From Erythroxylum novogranatense (taxonomy: Eukaryota; Streptophyta; Magnoliopsida; Malpighiales; Erythroxylaceae): a stretch of 64,000 nucleotides of DNA. Positions 31,138 through 43,142 of the stretch are shown piece by piece (the stretch's first letter is position 1; every line of letters starts with the position of its first letter). The notes under the pieces were generated by a model that saw only the letters and a list, made by a program, of their open reading frames with translations, searched no databases and was not told where the DNA came from. A program made the translations under genes and the position numbers. The stretch spans positions 31,699,402 to 31,763,401 of the forward strand of contig CM057230.1 in assembly GCA_029891385.1 (NCBI GenBank). Direction: 5' to 3'.

Positions 31138-32042
31138 CCCGTTTTCGAAACCCAACTCTTATACAGAAATCATAACTGGAAATATAAAGCGAAACAAAGA
31201 GGACGCGTGCGGAAGCAAACGAAGGAAATCTAAACCCGGAAGGTCAAAACGAAAGTGAAAGAGAAGTCGGATAAAAAAACGAACAGAAACGAAAGGAAAT
31301 CGAATGACTCGGAATCAAAGAAAACAAAACGCAACGGGAAAAATACAGCGAAAACCAAAGGAATTGAAAGATCGCAAAACAAAGGAAACGAAACACTTCA
31401 ATCTAACTGAAGGACAAATTTCGACATCCGAAACGCGTACCTTAGAAAGCAAAATGTTGGAAACCATACGACACACTTGGTCAAACCCTATCCGAAACGG
31501 TATAATTTTTTTCCTCATTTAAAGCAATACAAATTTCTAAATAGAATTTATCAATTCCACAACCTCAATTCATTTCATTCTTCAAATTCATCATTTAAAA
31601 ATCTTATCTTTCTTTTACCATCAAAACTCACACATGTCTATACACCATCAATTTAAAAACAAAGAGCACTTATATATACCAAACCAATCCACACAATCAT
31701 CGGACCTCCTGTCCGGAATCCATATCGCAATCAATCATAATCATTACACAATTTTATACCAAACCATAATTCATCATACACAATTTCATAATTCAAGTCC
31801 TTATACAAATTCATAAATCATTTACATCATTCCAAACTAAATGCATTACTAAATAATAGTGGCAATTTCAAGCCACAAATACAACATCAATTTCATAAAC
31901 CAAAATACAAAGATACAAAAATCTCCAAAATACTCAACATAAACCTAAGCTCTCATTTTTATAACAAATTAACTTCAGATACATCATATACTTAAACACA
32001 CGGATATCTTGATTTTCTTTCATCCGATCTATTGCTCGATAC

Positions 32043-33023
32043 CTGGAGATGGGGATGAAAGGGGGTGAGCTTTACAGCTCGTGAATAACATGTTTATAAC
32101 CGAACAATAAGCATAAATATTTTTTTAAAAAAACTCATTTCCAGTTTATAAAAATTTCACGGTAAGAAATTATCAAATGTTTATTTCTCAAAATTTCTCA
32201 ATTTTTCAAATCATTCATGAACAATTCAAGAACATGTATGCATCACATTTATTAACAAAAAGAAAAACACATAACACATCAGAAATGGTTTGGGTCGGTC
32301 CAGAAAATAGAACATATTACATAGTCCCGCTGAGCGGCCCTGTGTAGCTGTGAATTTATGGGAGTCCTAAAAGGAACTCCAATGTCGCTAGCGGGCAGGA
32401 CAAGTGCACTTGACCATCTTATGAGACCTAACCAAACTCACATAACAGATAATTCACACATGAAATCGAATTGCCCGGAGGCATCTTTCAAAAACTAAAT
32501 TCTTATAATCATGTCATAATCAAACACAAATTCATTCATAACGTCACAATTTCACATAGTAAAATGCGCAATCATTCACAAGCAAGGAATACAACAATTT
32601 TCATAATTTATCAATTCATTCATAAATAATGAATTTTAGAAAAATTATCAATTTATCAAATCATTTAAAACAATGAATTTAACCTTTGTAACAATTTTTC
32701 AAAATCATTCGGAAACAATAAAATTCGAAAATACTTTCTTTCTTGATTTTTCGAAAACACATAATTGGCTTATAAGTCAAATCATAAACATGGTACCCAC
32801 CTCATATCCATGCTTAATTACTTGTCCAAAGTCTCTCTTTCTCTATCGCCTCTCTTAATTTCCTTCAAAAATTTCAAAAATCCCTAACCAATAAGCACCC
32901 AAATTGAACATCACATAAGGCATAATCATCAAAATTAACTTTAGAAAACTCAAACCCATAACATTTTCAAGCTATCTAAACCAAAATCTCTTTAAAAATT
33001 CAAAGATCAAAATTCACCCTTAC
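32043..33023 (-). other. E4 predicted LTR-internal intron
   Basis: Minus strand: ATTCAAG then GTAAGGGTG (donor, 33023) about 230 nt downstream of the TATA box; CCCCATCTCCAG then GTATCG (acceptor, 32044-32043). Implied intron about 981 nt. Pyrimidine-rich acceptor and the conserved hairpin support it; splicing is inferred. Confidence 0.4.
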
Positions 33024-33246
33024 CTTGAATCTTCTCCAAAAGAGAGGTTTCTTGGCTTGAATTAAAGTTCTTATGCTCCTCTTCATTTTTCCTTCTTGAA
33101 ACAACATCAAATTCGCACTTGGAACTCACCAAAAATCAAAACCTAAGTTTCTTGCTTCTTTCCCCTTTTCTCCATCCGAAACTCTCCCTCTCTCATTTCT
33201 TCTTTCCTTTTGTTCATTTCTTTCCTTCAATTTCGTGCTTCCTCCC

Positions 33247-33254
33247 TTCTTATA
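33247..33254 (-). promoter_or_regulatory. E4 LTR TATA box (left LTR)
   Basis: Minus-strand TATAAGAA, followed by a purine-rich leader and then the donor site at 33023. Confidence 0.45.
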
Positions 33255-33589
33255 CGAAGACTCACCTTTTTAATTTACCAACTTGCCATTAATGAATGAG
33301 AAAAGACCCATTTGCCCTTCCTTATAAGCTTTGTAACTTAAAAGCTTAAGTATTCTTCCAATTTTGCCCCTCATGCATTTTTAACACTTTAATTCAATTT
33401 AATCCAATCAACTAATGCCATATGATCTTACTCAAATTAACATGCTAATTACTCACATTAACATGTTAATTAAGTCCACAAAATCATAAAATAAATCAAA
33501 GCCTCAAAATATCATTAAATCATGATTAACTTAGGACCTTTTTTTAATTATCAAATTGAAGGAATTTGCTAAACTTTCCTTCTAGAGAA

Positions 33590-34060
33590 ATGTTCCTTAT
33601 AGTCTGAATTTTATAATGACACCAAAATCGTTCAATTTGGTTCAATACTCCAAAAGTTATACTCCAAACATTTTTGGACCATTCTTATGCTAAAACATTT
33701 TTCCCTGCGGTTGAATTTCATCCGAAAATTGATAATCTTAGAGACTGAATTAAAATTCAATTTCATAAGACCATTTGTAGCCCTATCTCTCTAGTTTAAT
33801 CCAAATTAGGAATCACCTCATTTGGATGACTAGAGCAAAAGTTATGGCCAAAATACTTTCAGCTCTTACTAATCCAAGGCTGAATATGAAATCCAACTTC
33901 AATTCAAAAATTGAAGGTCCTAGAGTCTGAATTAAAATTCAGTCTCTTCAGATAACTTGTAATTCCATGTCTCTAGTTTATTTAGAGCAACAATCAACTT
34001 AATTGGATCTGTACAGATTTAGAATTTACCAAAATACTGAACCATGTTCAGAAAATTTTC
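33590..34060 (-). repeat. Tandem ~180-bp units, set 1 (E4 left LTR)
   Basis: About 2.5 diverged copies of a unit containing 'tctctagttta', a 'caaaagttatggccaaaatac'-like core and an 'aaattcagtct' segment, spaced about 180 bp. The same unit type occurs in the E8 LTR at 59450-60080. Confidence 0.7.
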
Positions 34061-34265
34061 CAACTCACTTTGATTCAATCAAACTTCCTCAATTTAATCT
34101 CAAATCTCCAAATTTTTCATGAAGAGGTAGAGGGATGTCTTAGAAATCCAACGATTTAAAAATCAAGTTAATTGGATGTCAGACGGAAAAGTTATAAGCA
34201 AAAGAGTGAGAGAGGGTCGGATTGGGTTGGGTTGAGACGGATCGGGTCGAATATGGTAAAAAGGC

Positions 34266-34382
34266 CGCTCGCTCACGAGTGTGACACTCGCGAGTGCGTT
34301 CACACTCGTGAGCGAGCGCGACCACTCGGGATCATGAGGGCCTCACCCTCGCCCTCGCCCTTGCGAGTGCGAACGCACTCGC
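34266..34382 (-). repeat. GC-rich cruciform cluster in E4 left LTR
   Basis: The 18-bp arm at 34266-34283 is perfectly complementary to 34301-34318, with a 17-nt loop that itself contains ACTCGCGAGT. A second near-perfect palindrome, GCGAGTGCGAACGCACTCGC, spans 34363-34382. Most of it is deleted from the right LTR. Confidence 0.88.
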
Positions 34383-34429
34383 GAGGATGCCTGAATTCCT
34401 TTTTTTTTAACTAAATAGCCCTTAACTTC

Positions 34430-35290
34430 TAAAATTCACAATTTTTGACTCAAAATTTCAAATTTTGCAAATTTGATATCAATAGAAAGCTAAAAGGAAG
34501 CTCTACAAATTCCATGAGAATTTAAAAACCAATTCAGTCTCTAAAGGGGTCAAAATCCTAATCAAAGTTTATGTCCCCATTCTAGTCATCCTAAAACAGT
34601 AACTCAACTCCTAAAATTTCTATCTTTCAACTCCAAGGTCCAAAAATGTCATACTTTATATCAATGAAATGATAAAAATGCAACCTACAACTTTCATGAA
34701 GGACGGAAAAATCAATTTGACCTCTAAGGGAGTCAAAAACCACTTCGAAGTTTTTGTCCACTAATGATCATGTCAAACAGTAACAGAAACTTCTAAAAAT
34801 CATAACTTCTTATTCCATGGTCCAAAAATTCCATACTTTACATCAATGAAAAGATCAAAACATAATATAAAACTTTCATGAAGAACTTAAAGGCAATTTC
34901 AACCTCTAACTAGGTCAATGTTTCAATCAAGGTTTCTGCCCTGTTAAAAAAATCTCCTAAACAATATCCAAACTTCAAACATTCACATCTTTCAATTCCC
35001 ACATCCAAAAATTGTATACTTTATAGCGTTGGAAAGATTGAAAGACAAGCTACAACTTTCATGTAGACTATTTTGTCTCATTCCAACCACATCAATACAA
35101 AATTGGCCTCAAAGCATAGTATACACAAACTTACCCTATGAGCATTTTTCAAACACAAAGTAAAATATACTTAAATTAGAATGATCATAACTTTCAATCC
35201 CGATATCGAAAAATATCATACTTTATGGCGATAGAAAGCTTTCAACATAAGCTACAAGTTTCATGAAGATTATTTTCTCAAATTCAGCCC
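34430..35290 (-). repeat. Tandem ~180-200-bp units, set 2 (E4 left LTR)
   Basis: Five diverged copies, beginning near 34430, 34620, 34800, 34984 and 35190. Each has a 'cataacttt..attcc' start, a 'tcatactttatatcaat' middle and an 'acaactttcatgaag' end. Confidence 0.75.
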
Positions 35291-35757
35291 AAATCAACCC
35301 AGAAAAATTCACAAAATATTCTGGTCAAAAAGTCCTGCTACTATTCATCCTAAAAAGTCAGACTTTCTTAATTCTCCAAATTCTCACACTTTCGCTATTT
35401 ATTTCTTGCTTTTCAACTTCTATTTTAATCAACTTATTCACTTTAACTTTCATAACCCATACAAATCTACTCAAATCTCAAAATCATCAAAACCAATCAA
35501 TTCTTTTTTCATCAATTTCCTTAAAGCACAATAACATCTATAACACAATACATATACAAAAACACTCATTTCATGCATTAACCTAAACATCTCATTGCTG
35601 CAATTTGCTCAAACTAACCTTGCTCAAATAGAACATTAAACACAATCATTCAAATTCATAAATTGTCTTTTTCTTTGCACATGACTAATTCACCACAAAA
35701 TCCTCACTTAATACTATTTTATAATTCAAAATCCTACTAAAAGATCGGGGTCCAACA

Positions 35758-36341
35758 TTTCTCCCCCTCTTAAAAGAATTTTGTCCTCGAAATTCCTACC
35801 TGAGTAATTATCAAGTAACACATCCTCTTAATAATATTCAATTACTTTCTTAGGTAATTCTTCATCATACAAATCTCAACTTACTCACCATTTATCACTT
35901 CTTGTGTCAATACCATCATATCATATAATGTCGATATTTCTTAACATATGTACACAAATCAATGGTCCAATTCTTAAGGAACCTTAATATGGACCAATCA
36001 TCATTCAAAATCAACCTTCTATACATATATCTCTATCATTAATCTCATCTTTCAAGTATTCCTTATTTCATCTCACAAATGTATATTCAAAATCAAATCA
36101 ACAAAGTGATCGAAGAAGCCTAATCGTCATGAAATTCTAACCTCAATATCATACACATTCTTATGATCGATCATATAACTCATCACCTTAATCAAACAAT
36201 CAATTAGGTTCTTCATTATAAATCATGAAAATACATTCACATCATTTTGACATTTTCACTAATTCATTTTTTTTTATTCAAACTCTTCACTATCACATGC
36301 GCCCATGAAAGATCCTAATACTAGGGATCTGATACCATAAA
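35758..36341 (-). other. E4 internal region (584 bp, non-coding)
   Basis: Minus strand order: PBS-like TGGTATCAGATCCC (36337-36324, two mismatches from the canonical core), AT-rich sequence without reading frames, then 'gaggacaaaatt' and a PPT (minus-strand CTTTTAAGAGGGGGAGAAA, 35776-35758) abutting the 3' LTR. The E8 internal region is alignable with this in several blocks, showing a family with a standard short interior and not a random deletion. Confidence 0.85.
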
Positions 36342-39300
36342 TGTTGGGATCCGATTTTGAAACCGGATTCCAACCGTAAAACAGAATCAGAAACGGAAAC
36401 AGAAAGCGAAACAAAGAGGGCGAAATCCAAAGAAATCAAATCGGATCAAAAGCGAAGGAATCGAAAAAATGTTAGGACCGAAACCCAACCGCTTAACAAA
36501 ACCATAACACTTATACTCGCTCTGATACCATAAATGTTGGGACCCGTTTTCGGAACCCAACTCTTATACGAAAATCATAATCGAAAACAGAAAGTGAAAC
36601 AAAGAGGACGTGTGCGGAAGCAAACGAAGGAAATCTAAACCCAGAAGGTCAAAATGAAAGTAAAAGAGAAGTCAGATCAAAAAGCGAACATAAACGAAAG
36701 GAAATCGAATGGCTCGAAATCAAAGAAATCAAAACGCAACGGAAAATATACAGCGGAAACCAAAGGAATCGAAAGATCACAAAACAAAGGAAACGAAACA
36801 GTTCAATCTAACTGAAGGACAAATTCCAACATCCGAAACGCATACCTTAGAAAACAAAACGTTAGAAACCATACGACACACTTGGTCTAACTCTATCCGA
36901 AACGGTATAAATTATTTTTTCCTCATTCAAAGCAATACAAATTTCTAAATGAAATCTATCAATTCCACAACCTCAATTCATTTCATTCTTTAAATTCATC
37001 ATTTAAAAATCTTATCTTTCTTTTACCATCAAAACTCACACATGTCTATACACCATCAATTTAAAAACAAAGAGCACTTATATATACCAAACCAATCCAC
37101 ACAATCATCGGACCTCCTGTTCGGAATCCAAACGCAAACAAACACATATATACCCATAGCACTTTAATAATTCAGCTCAATCATCACAGTCATCGGACCT
37201 CCTGTCCGGAATCCATATCACAATCAATCATAATCATTACACAATTTTATACCAAACCATAATTCATCATACACAATTTCATAATTCAAGTCCTTATACA
37301 AATTCATAAATCATTTACATCATTCCAAACTAAATGCATTACTAAATAATAGTGGCATTTTCAAGCCACAAATACAACATCAATTTCATAAACCAAAATA
37401 CAAAGATACAAAAATCTCCAAAATACTCAACATAAGCCTAAGCTCTCATTTTTATAACAATTTAACTTCAAATACATCATATACTTAAACACACGGATAT
37501 CTTGACTTTCTTTCATCCGATCTCCTGCTCGATACCTGGAGATGGGGATGAAAGGGGGTGAGCTTTACAGCTCGTGGATAACATGTTTATAACCGAACAA
37601 TAAATAAAAATATTTTTAAAAAAACTCATTTCCAGTTTATAGAAATTTCACGGTAGGAAATTATCAATGTTTATTTCTCAAAATTTCTCAATTTTTTAAA
37701 TCATTCATGAACAATTCAAGAACATCTATGCATCACATTTATTAACAGAAACAAAAATACATAACACATCAGAAATGGTTTGGGTCGGTCCAGAAAATAG
37801 AACGTATTACACAGTCTCGCTGAGCGGTCCTGTGTAGCCGTGAACTTATGGGAGTCCTAAAAGGAACTCCAATGTCACTAGCAGGCAGGACAAGTGCACT
37901 TGACCATCTTATGGGAACTAATCAAACTCACATAACAGATAATTCACACATGAAATCGAATTGCCCGGAGGCATCTTTCAAAAACTAAATTCTTATAATC
38001 ATGTCATAATCAAACACAAATTCATTCATAACGTCACAATTTCACATAGTAAAATGCGCAATCATTCACAAACAAGGAATGCAACAATTTTCATAATTTA
38101 TCAATTCATTCATAAATAATGAATTTTATAAAATTTATCAATTTATCAAATCATTTAAAACAATAAATTTAACCTTTGTAACAATTTTTCAAAATCATTC
38201 GGAAACAATAAAATTCGAAAATACTTTCTTTCTTGATTTTTCGAAAACACATAATTGGCTTATAAGTCAAATCATAAACATGGTACCTACCTCATATCCA
38301 TGCTTAATTACTTGTCCAAAGTCTCTCTTTCTCCATTGCCTCTCTTAATTTCCTTCAAAAATTTCAAAAATCCCTAACCAATAAGCACCCAAATTGAACA
38401 TCACATAAGGCATAATCACCAAAATTAACTTTAGAAAACTTAAACCCATAACATTTTCAAGCTATCTAAACCAAAATCTCTTTAAAAATTCAAAGATAAA
38501 AATTCACCCTTACCTTGAATCTTCTCCAAAAGAGAGGTTTCTTGGCTTGAATTAAAGCTCTTGTGCTCCTCTTCATTTTTCCCTCTTGAAACAACATCAA
38601 ATTCGCACTTGGAACTCACCAAAAATCAAAACCTAAGTTTCTTGCTTCTTTCCCCTTTTCTCCATCCGAAACTCTCCCTCTCTCATTTCTTCTTTCCTTT
38701 TGTTCATTTCTTTCCTTCAATTTTGTGCTTCCTCCCTTCTTATACGAAGACTCACCTTTTTAATTTACCAACTTGCCATTAATGAATGAGAAAAGACCCA
38801 TTTGCCCTTCCTTATAAGCTTTGTAACTTAAAAGCTTAAGTATTCTTCCAATTTTGCCTCTCATGCATTTTTAACACTTTAATTCAATTTAATCCAATCA
38901 ACTAATGCCATATGATCTTACTCAAATTAACATGCTAATTACTCACATTAACATGTTAATTAAGTCCTCAAAATCATAAAATAAATCAAAACCTCAAAAT
39001 ATCATTAAATCATGATTAACTTAGGACATTTTTCTAATCATCAAATTGAAGGAATTTGCTAAAATTTCCTTCTAGAGAAATGTTCATTATAGTCTCAATT
39101 TTATAATGACACCAAAATCGTTCAATTTGGTTCAATACTCCAAAAGTTATACTCCAAACATTTTTGGACCATTCTTATCCTAAAACATTTTTTCCTGCGG
39201 TTGAATTCCATCCGAAAATTGATAATCTTAGAGACTGAATTAAAATTCAATTTCATAAGACCATTTGTAGCCCTATCTCTCTAGTTTAATCCAAATTAAG

Positions 39301-40472
39301 AATCACCTCATTTGGATGACTAGAACAAAAGTTATGGCCAAAATACTTTCAACTCTTACTAAGCCAAGACTGAATATGAAATCCAACTTCAATTTAGAAA
39401 TTGAACGTCCTAGAGTCCGAATTAAAATTCAGTCCCTTCATATAACTTGTAATTCCATGTCTCTAGTTTATTTAGAAACAACAATCAACTCAATTGGATC
39501 TGTACAGATTTAGAATTTACCAAAATACTGAACCATGTTCAGAAAATTTTCCAACTCACTTTAATTCAATCAAACTTCCTCAATTTAATCTCAAATCCCC
39601 AAATTTTCCTTAAAGCGGTAGAGGGATGTCTTAGGAATCCAATGCTTCAAAAATCAAGTTAATCGGATGTCGAACGGAAAAGCTATAAGCAAAAGAGTGA
39701 GAGAGGGTTGGATCGGGTCGGGTCGGGTCGGGTCAGGACGGATATGGTAAAAAGGCCGTTCGCATTCGCGAGTGCGTTCACACTTTGTCTCATTCAAACC
39801 ACATCAGTATAAAATTGGCCTCAAAGTACAGTACACACAAACTTACCCTATGAGCATTTTCTAAAGACAAAGCAAAATACACTTAAATTCGAATGATGAT
39901 AACTTTCAATCCCGATATCAAAAAATATCATACTTTATGGCGATAGAAAGCTCTCAACAGAAGCTACAAGTTTCATGAAGATCATTTTCTCAAATTTAGC
40001 CCAAATCAACCCAGAAAAATTCACAAAATTTTTTGGTCAAAAAGTCAACCCTATTACTATTCATCCCAAAAAGTTAGACTTTATTAGTTCTCCAAATTCT
40101 CACACTTTCACTATTTATTTCTTGCTTTTCAACTTCCATTTCAATCAACCCAGTCACTTTAACTTTCATAACCCATACAAATCTACTCAAATCTCAAAGT
40201 CATCAAAACCAATCAATTCTTTTCTCATCAATTTCCTTAAAGCACAATAACATCTATAACTCAATACATATACAAAAACACTTATTTCATTCATTAACCT
40301 AAACATCTCATTGGTGCAATTTGCTCAAACTAACCTTGCTCAAATATAACATTAAACATAATCATTCAAATTCATAAATTGTCTTTTTCTTTGCACATGA
40401 CTAATTCACCACAAATCCTCACTTAATGCTATTTTATAATTCAAAATCCCACTAAAAGATTGGGGTCCAACA
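36342..40472 (-). repeat. E4 right (5') LTR
   Basis: 4131 bp, TGTTGGGATCC to GGGGTCCAACA. It matches the left LTR but lacks about 766 bp (corresponding to about 34306-35071, junction near 39785) and has about 85 extra bp at 37115-37200 bounded by direct repeats containing 'cggacctcctgt'. The embedded PBS is at 36519-36530. Confidence 0.92.
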
Positions 40473-40477
40473 AAAAT

Positions 40478-41639
40478 CAAAATTGAATCCTTAATTAAAA
40501 TCCTCTTACTAAAAAACCCTATTGCATACATATTAATTTAAACCATAAGCATACCTTGAAGACCACTAAGGACTAACCACTCATTTTAATACAAATTTAA
40601 ACAACTAATAGACATTTCCATATAGTAGTAGTCTAACTGTACTTCTTGAAGGAGATCAGTTACTAGAATAGTAGTCCAAAACTTCTTAAAGGATTGTCAA
40701 GAAAAGGGTAACATCTCAAGATAAGTTCTCATAATCACTATTTTTAAGCTTAATTAGAAATTAATATATATATTTAGTATCCTCAAATCTCATCAACTTG
40801 AGCATCAAAATATATTTTTTGGGAATAAATCTAACATTCTTAATGGCTGCTTTTGCAAATCTATAGACCTAAGATTAGTATCATAGTTTTACTCCAAATT
40901 TAGCTTATATAATTTAGCGTTGTTTGTGATAACTAATTTTGAAATCTATTGACTTTCTATGTTAATAAAATATTAAATTACCTTAGTTACCCAACATCAA
41001 GAAAGGACAACAGATACTTATAAAAGCAATCAAATTGTCAATCTTACTAGAATAATTAATACTACCAAGGCTCCTCCAGCCAATGAGCAACTAAATGACT
41101 AAGTTATTAAAATTTATGTATTGTGACAATAAATAAAATAATTATTACAAAGAAGACATCAAAAGTACAAAAGAAAATAGACTCACACCTAATAATTATT
41201 GTCAAAAGGAGCTTATCTACATTTTTGCAATCAATATTACTTAAATATTGTCTATAGGGGCAAGTATGGTAATTGATAGCCTATTGATACTTGATTTCCA
41301 ATCGAATTCATTATCTCTTAGTCTTAAGATGCCAAACTTACACACCCATAACTACATGTATGACCCTGTTGATCATGTTCATTGATATAAAAATACTTAT
41401 GAACCTTTATGGCGCATCTAATGCCATAAAATGCAAAGTTTTCTCTTCTAGGCTAACTAGTGTGGTTATGGTTCCAAATATTGCCTTTAGCTTCAAAAAC
41501 CACCTTTTAATAACTAACAACCAAATTAATATCAAGCTTTGCTAGCAATAGATATAGACCTAAAGACTTCACTTACTTAATATCTATAATGCAAAAGATG
41601 GAAGAGCTTTTAAGGGATCATCTATAATGTTTTAGTTTT
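40478..41639. other. AT-rich sequence between E4 and the E5 remnant
   Basis: About 1.2 kb of AT-rich DNA. No coding similarity recognised; it may be the 5' part of E5, too decayed to read. Confidence 0.5.
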
Positions 41640-42389
41640 AAGGCAAACCAAATCTTTAGTCTCGACACAGGGGGTGAAAATAGTAGCCTTCATAATGGAC
41701 TTAGTTCTTAACAACCTTTATGGAATTTGATGTAGATAAAGCAATTATGAACTTTTAAGGAGGTACAAAATAAGGCGCATAAATATATAGATCGAAAGGA
41801 TGTTAAACATAAATGGAGAAGTTTTACTATTAAACATAACAAAATTAGAAAGAGGTTTATCTTTGGTTAACACAGTTGAGAAGAAGCAGTTATGGGTTGA
41901 ACGATCATAAGTTAAAAAGAAAAGGAGGATTGAGGAAGGTCTCTAAGTTCCATACATTGCTTAACAAGATTGCTAACTACATCCTAGGTAGTAATATAGT
42001 TATAAAACTAAAAAAAATAACCACAACCTTTGACAAGAAGGATAAGAACTTATACTATCGTTTCCATTAGGATATTAAACAAGATATTAAGGACTACAAT
42101 CATCTTTAAGTAGCTAATAAGTTAGAAAAATGAGGAAGTTTAGGTCATTTCCTAAAGGAAAATAATAACCAAATCAAGGAGGAACAAAGGAGTCATCCAT
42201 ACAGGTCAAAAACTAAGGAACCTAATAGGGAATCATAACCCACTCCAAAAATGATCCATATGATTATAAAAGGAGATTATAAAGAGCTAACGAAAACATC
42301 ATAAAACGAAAGTTGCAATGAACTTGTTCATAATAAACTTGGTAAAATGATAACGATTTCTTATGTCAACTTTTAGGAAATAAACAATA

Positions 42390-42632
42390 GGTCTTTAATT
42401 CACCCTTATAAAGATGCCATTGTTTGTAACTTTGTTAATAACTAAATCCTTGGTAAAGAAAATATTGGTATATACAAGAAGTGCCATAGATATTCTATTT
42501 TATGACGTCTTTAAAGAGATAGTCATCTTAATAGATAGATTGAAGCTTATTACCTTAAACATGTTTAATTTTATGGGGAGGCCAAATATATGCAGAAGGA
42601 AAGATATCTTTTTTATGACATTAAAGACATAA
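42390..42632 (+). pseudogene. E5 protease remnant
   Basis: In one frame: LITKSLVKKILVYTRSAIDI followed by LFYDVFKE, which aligns with the Tat-lineage protease segment 'vkRvLVDnGSSaDILfydaF'. The catalytic Asp-Thr/Asn-Gly triad is lost (YTR in place of D-x-G), so it is dead. Confidence 0.7.
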
Positions 42633-43142
42633 TTAAGACAAAAAAATTAGTATGAAAAAAATTTATGTAGTAAGGAGACTCTCCATATATAATATCATAA
42701 TTGGCAGGTGATCCCTATACTTAATAAGAATAATTCTATCATCTTACTAGTTGATAATGAAGTTTCTAACCTCGAATAGGGTCAGGATGAAAAAAATAAT
42801 GTTGTAACATATCCTTAAAAAAAGAGAACTTCCATAAACAACATGGAAGAATTGAACCTTAAAATGAGATCAAAAGTGATCTAAATGAAGAAATCGAGTT
42901 GGTTATAGTTGAAAAACCTGGGGATTTTAGGAAACTTAAAATTAATTCAAGGATAGAAGAAATTGTCAAGGAAGATCAAAGGAAATTCTTGTCTTAACAC
43001 TTTGACATTTTTATATGAAGTCTAGTTGACAAACTAGGGGTGAACAGGTTAGTAATATCCTTTAAGCTAAACAATGACCTGTTCTTCAAATAAATAAAAA
43101 ATAAAATAAAAAATTTCATAATAAAAAAACTAGATTATAGAA

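Larger units (their letters stand above)
30970..35757 (-). repeat. E4 left (3') LTR, main part
   Basis: This continues the 38 bp at 21307 after the E3 TSD and ends GGGGTCCAACA at 35757. It contains a duplicated LTR end plus PBS (31065-31137), a hairpin (32067-32080), an acceptor-like site (32044-32043), a donor (33023), a TATA box (33247-33254), tandem units (33590-34060 and 34430-35290) and a strong GC cruciform (34266-34382). Confidence 0.9.
21307..40472 (-). mobile_element. E4: giant-LTR, pol-less LTR retrotransposon (interrupted by E3)
   Basis: The two LTRs run TGTTGGGACCC to GGGGTCCAACA. The left one is 21307-35757 with E3 plus its TSD removed (about 4.82 kb); the right one is 36342-40472 (4.13 kb). 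Only 584 bp lie between them, holding a PPT and a PBS but no gag or pol. Orientation is minus, since the PPT adjoins the left LTR and the PBS the right. Flanks ATAAT (21302-21306) and AAAAT (40473-40477) fit a TSD with one later mutation. The PPT-proximal sequence still resembles a Tekay polyprotein end, so it probably derives from a chromovirus by internal deletion and relies on proteins made elsewhere. Confidence 0.85.

Noticed and set aside
35263..35586. + strand frame of 107 codons (Ser/Leu/Phe-rich) in E4, with a partial homologue at 39975-40250
   Set aside because: Low-complexity composition typical of translating AT-rich U3 sequence; the frame is not kept between the two LTR copies.
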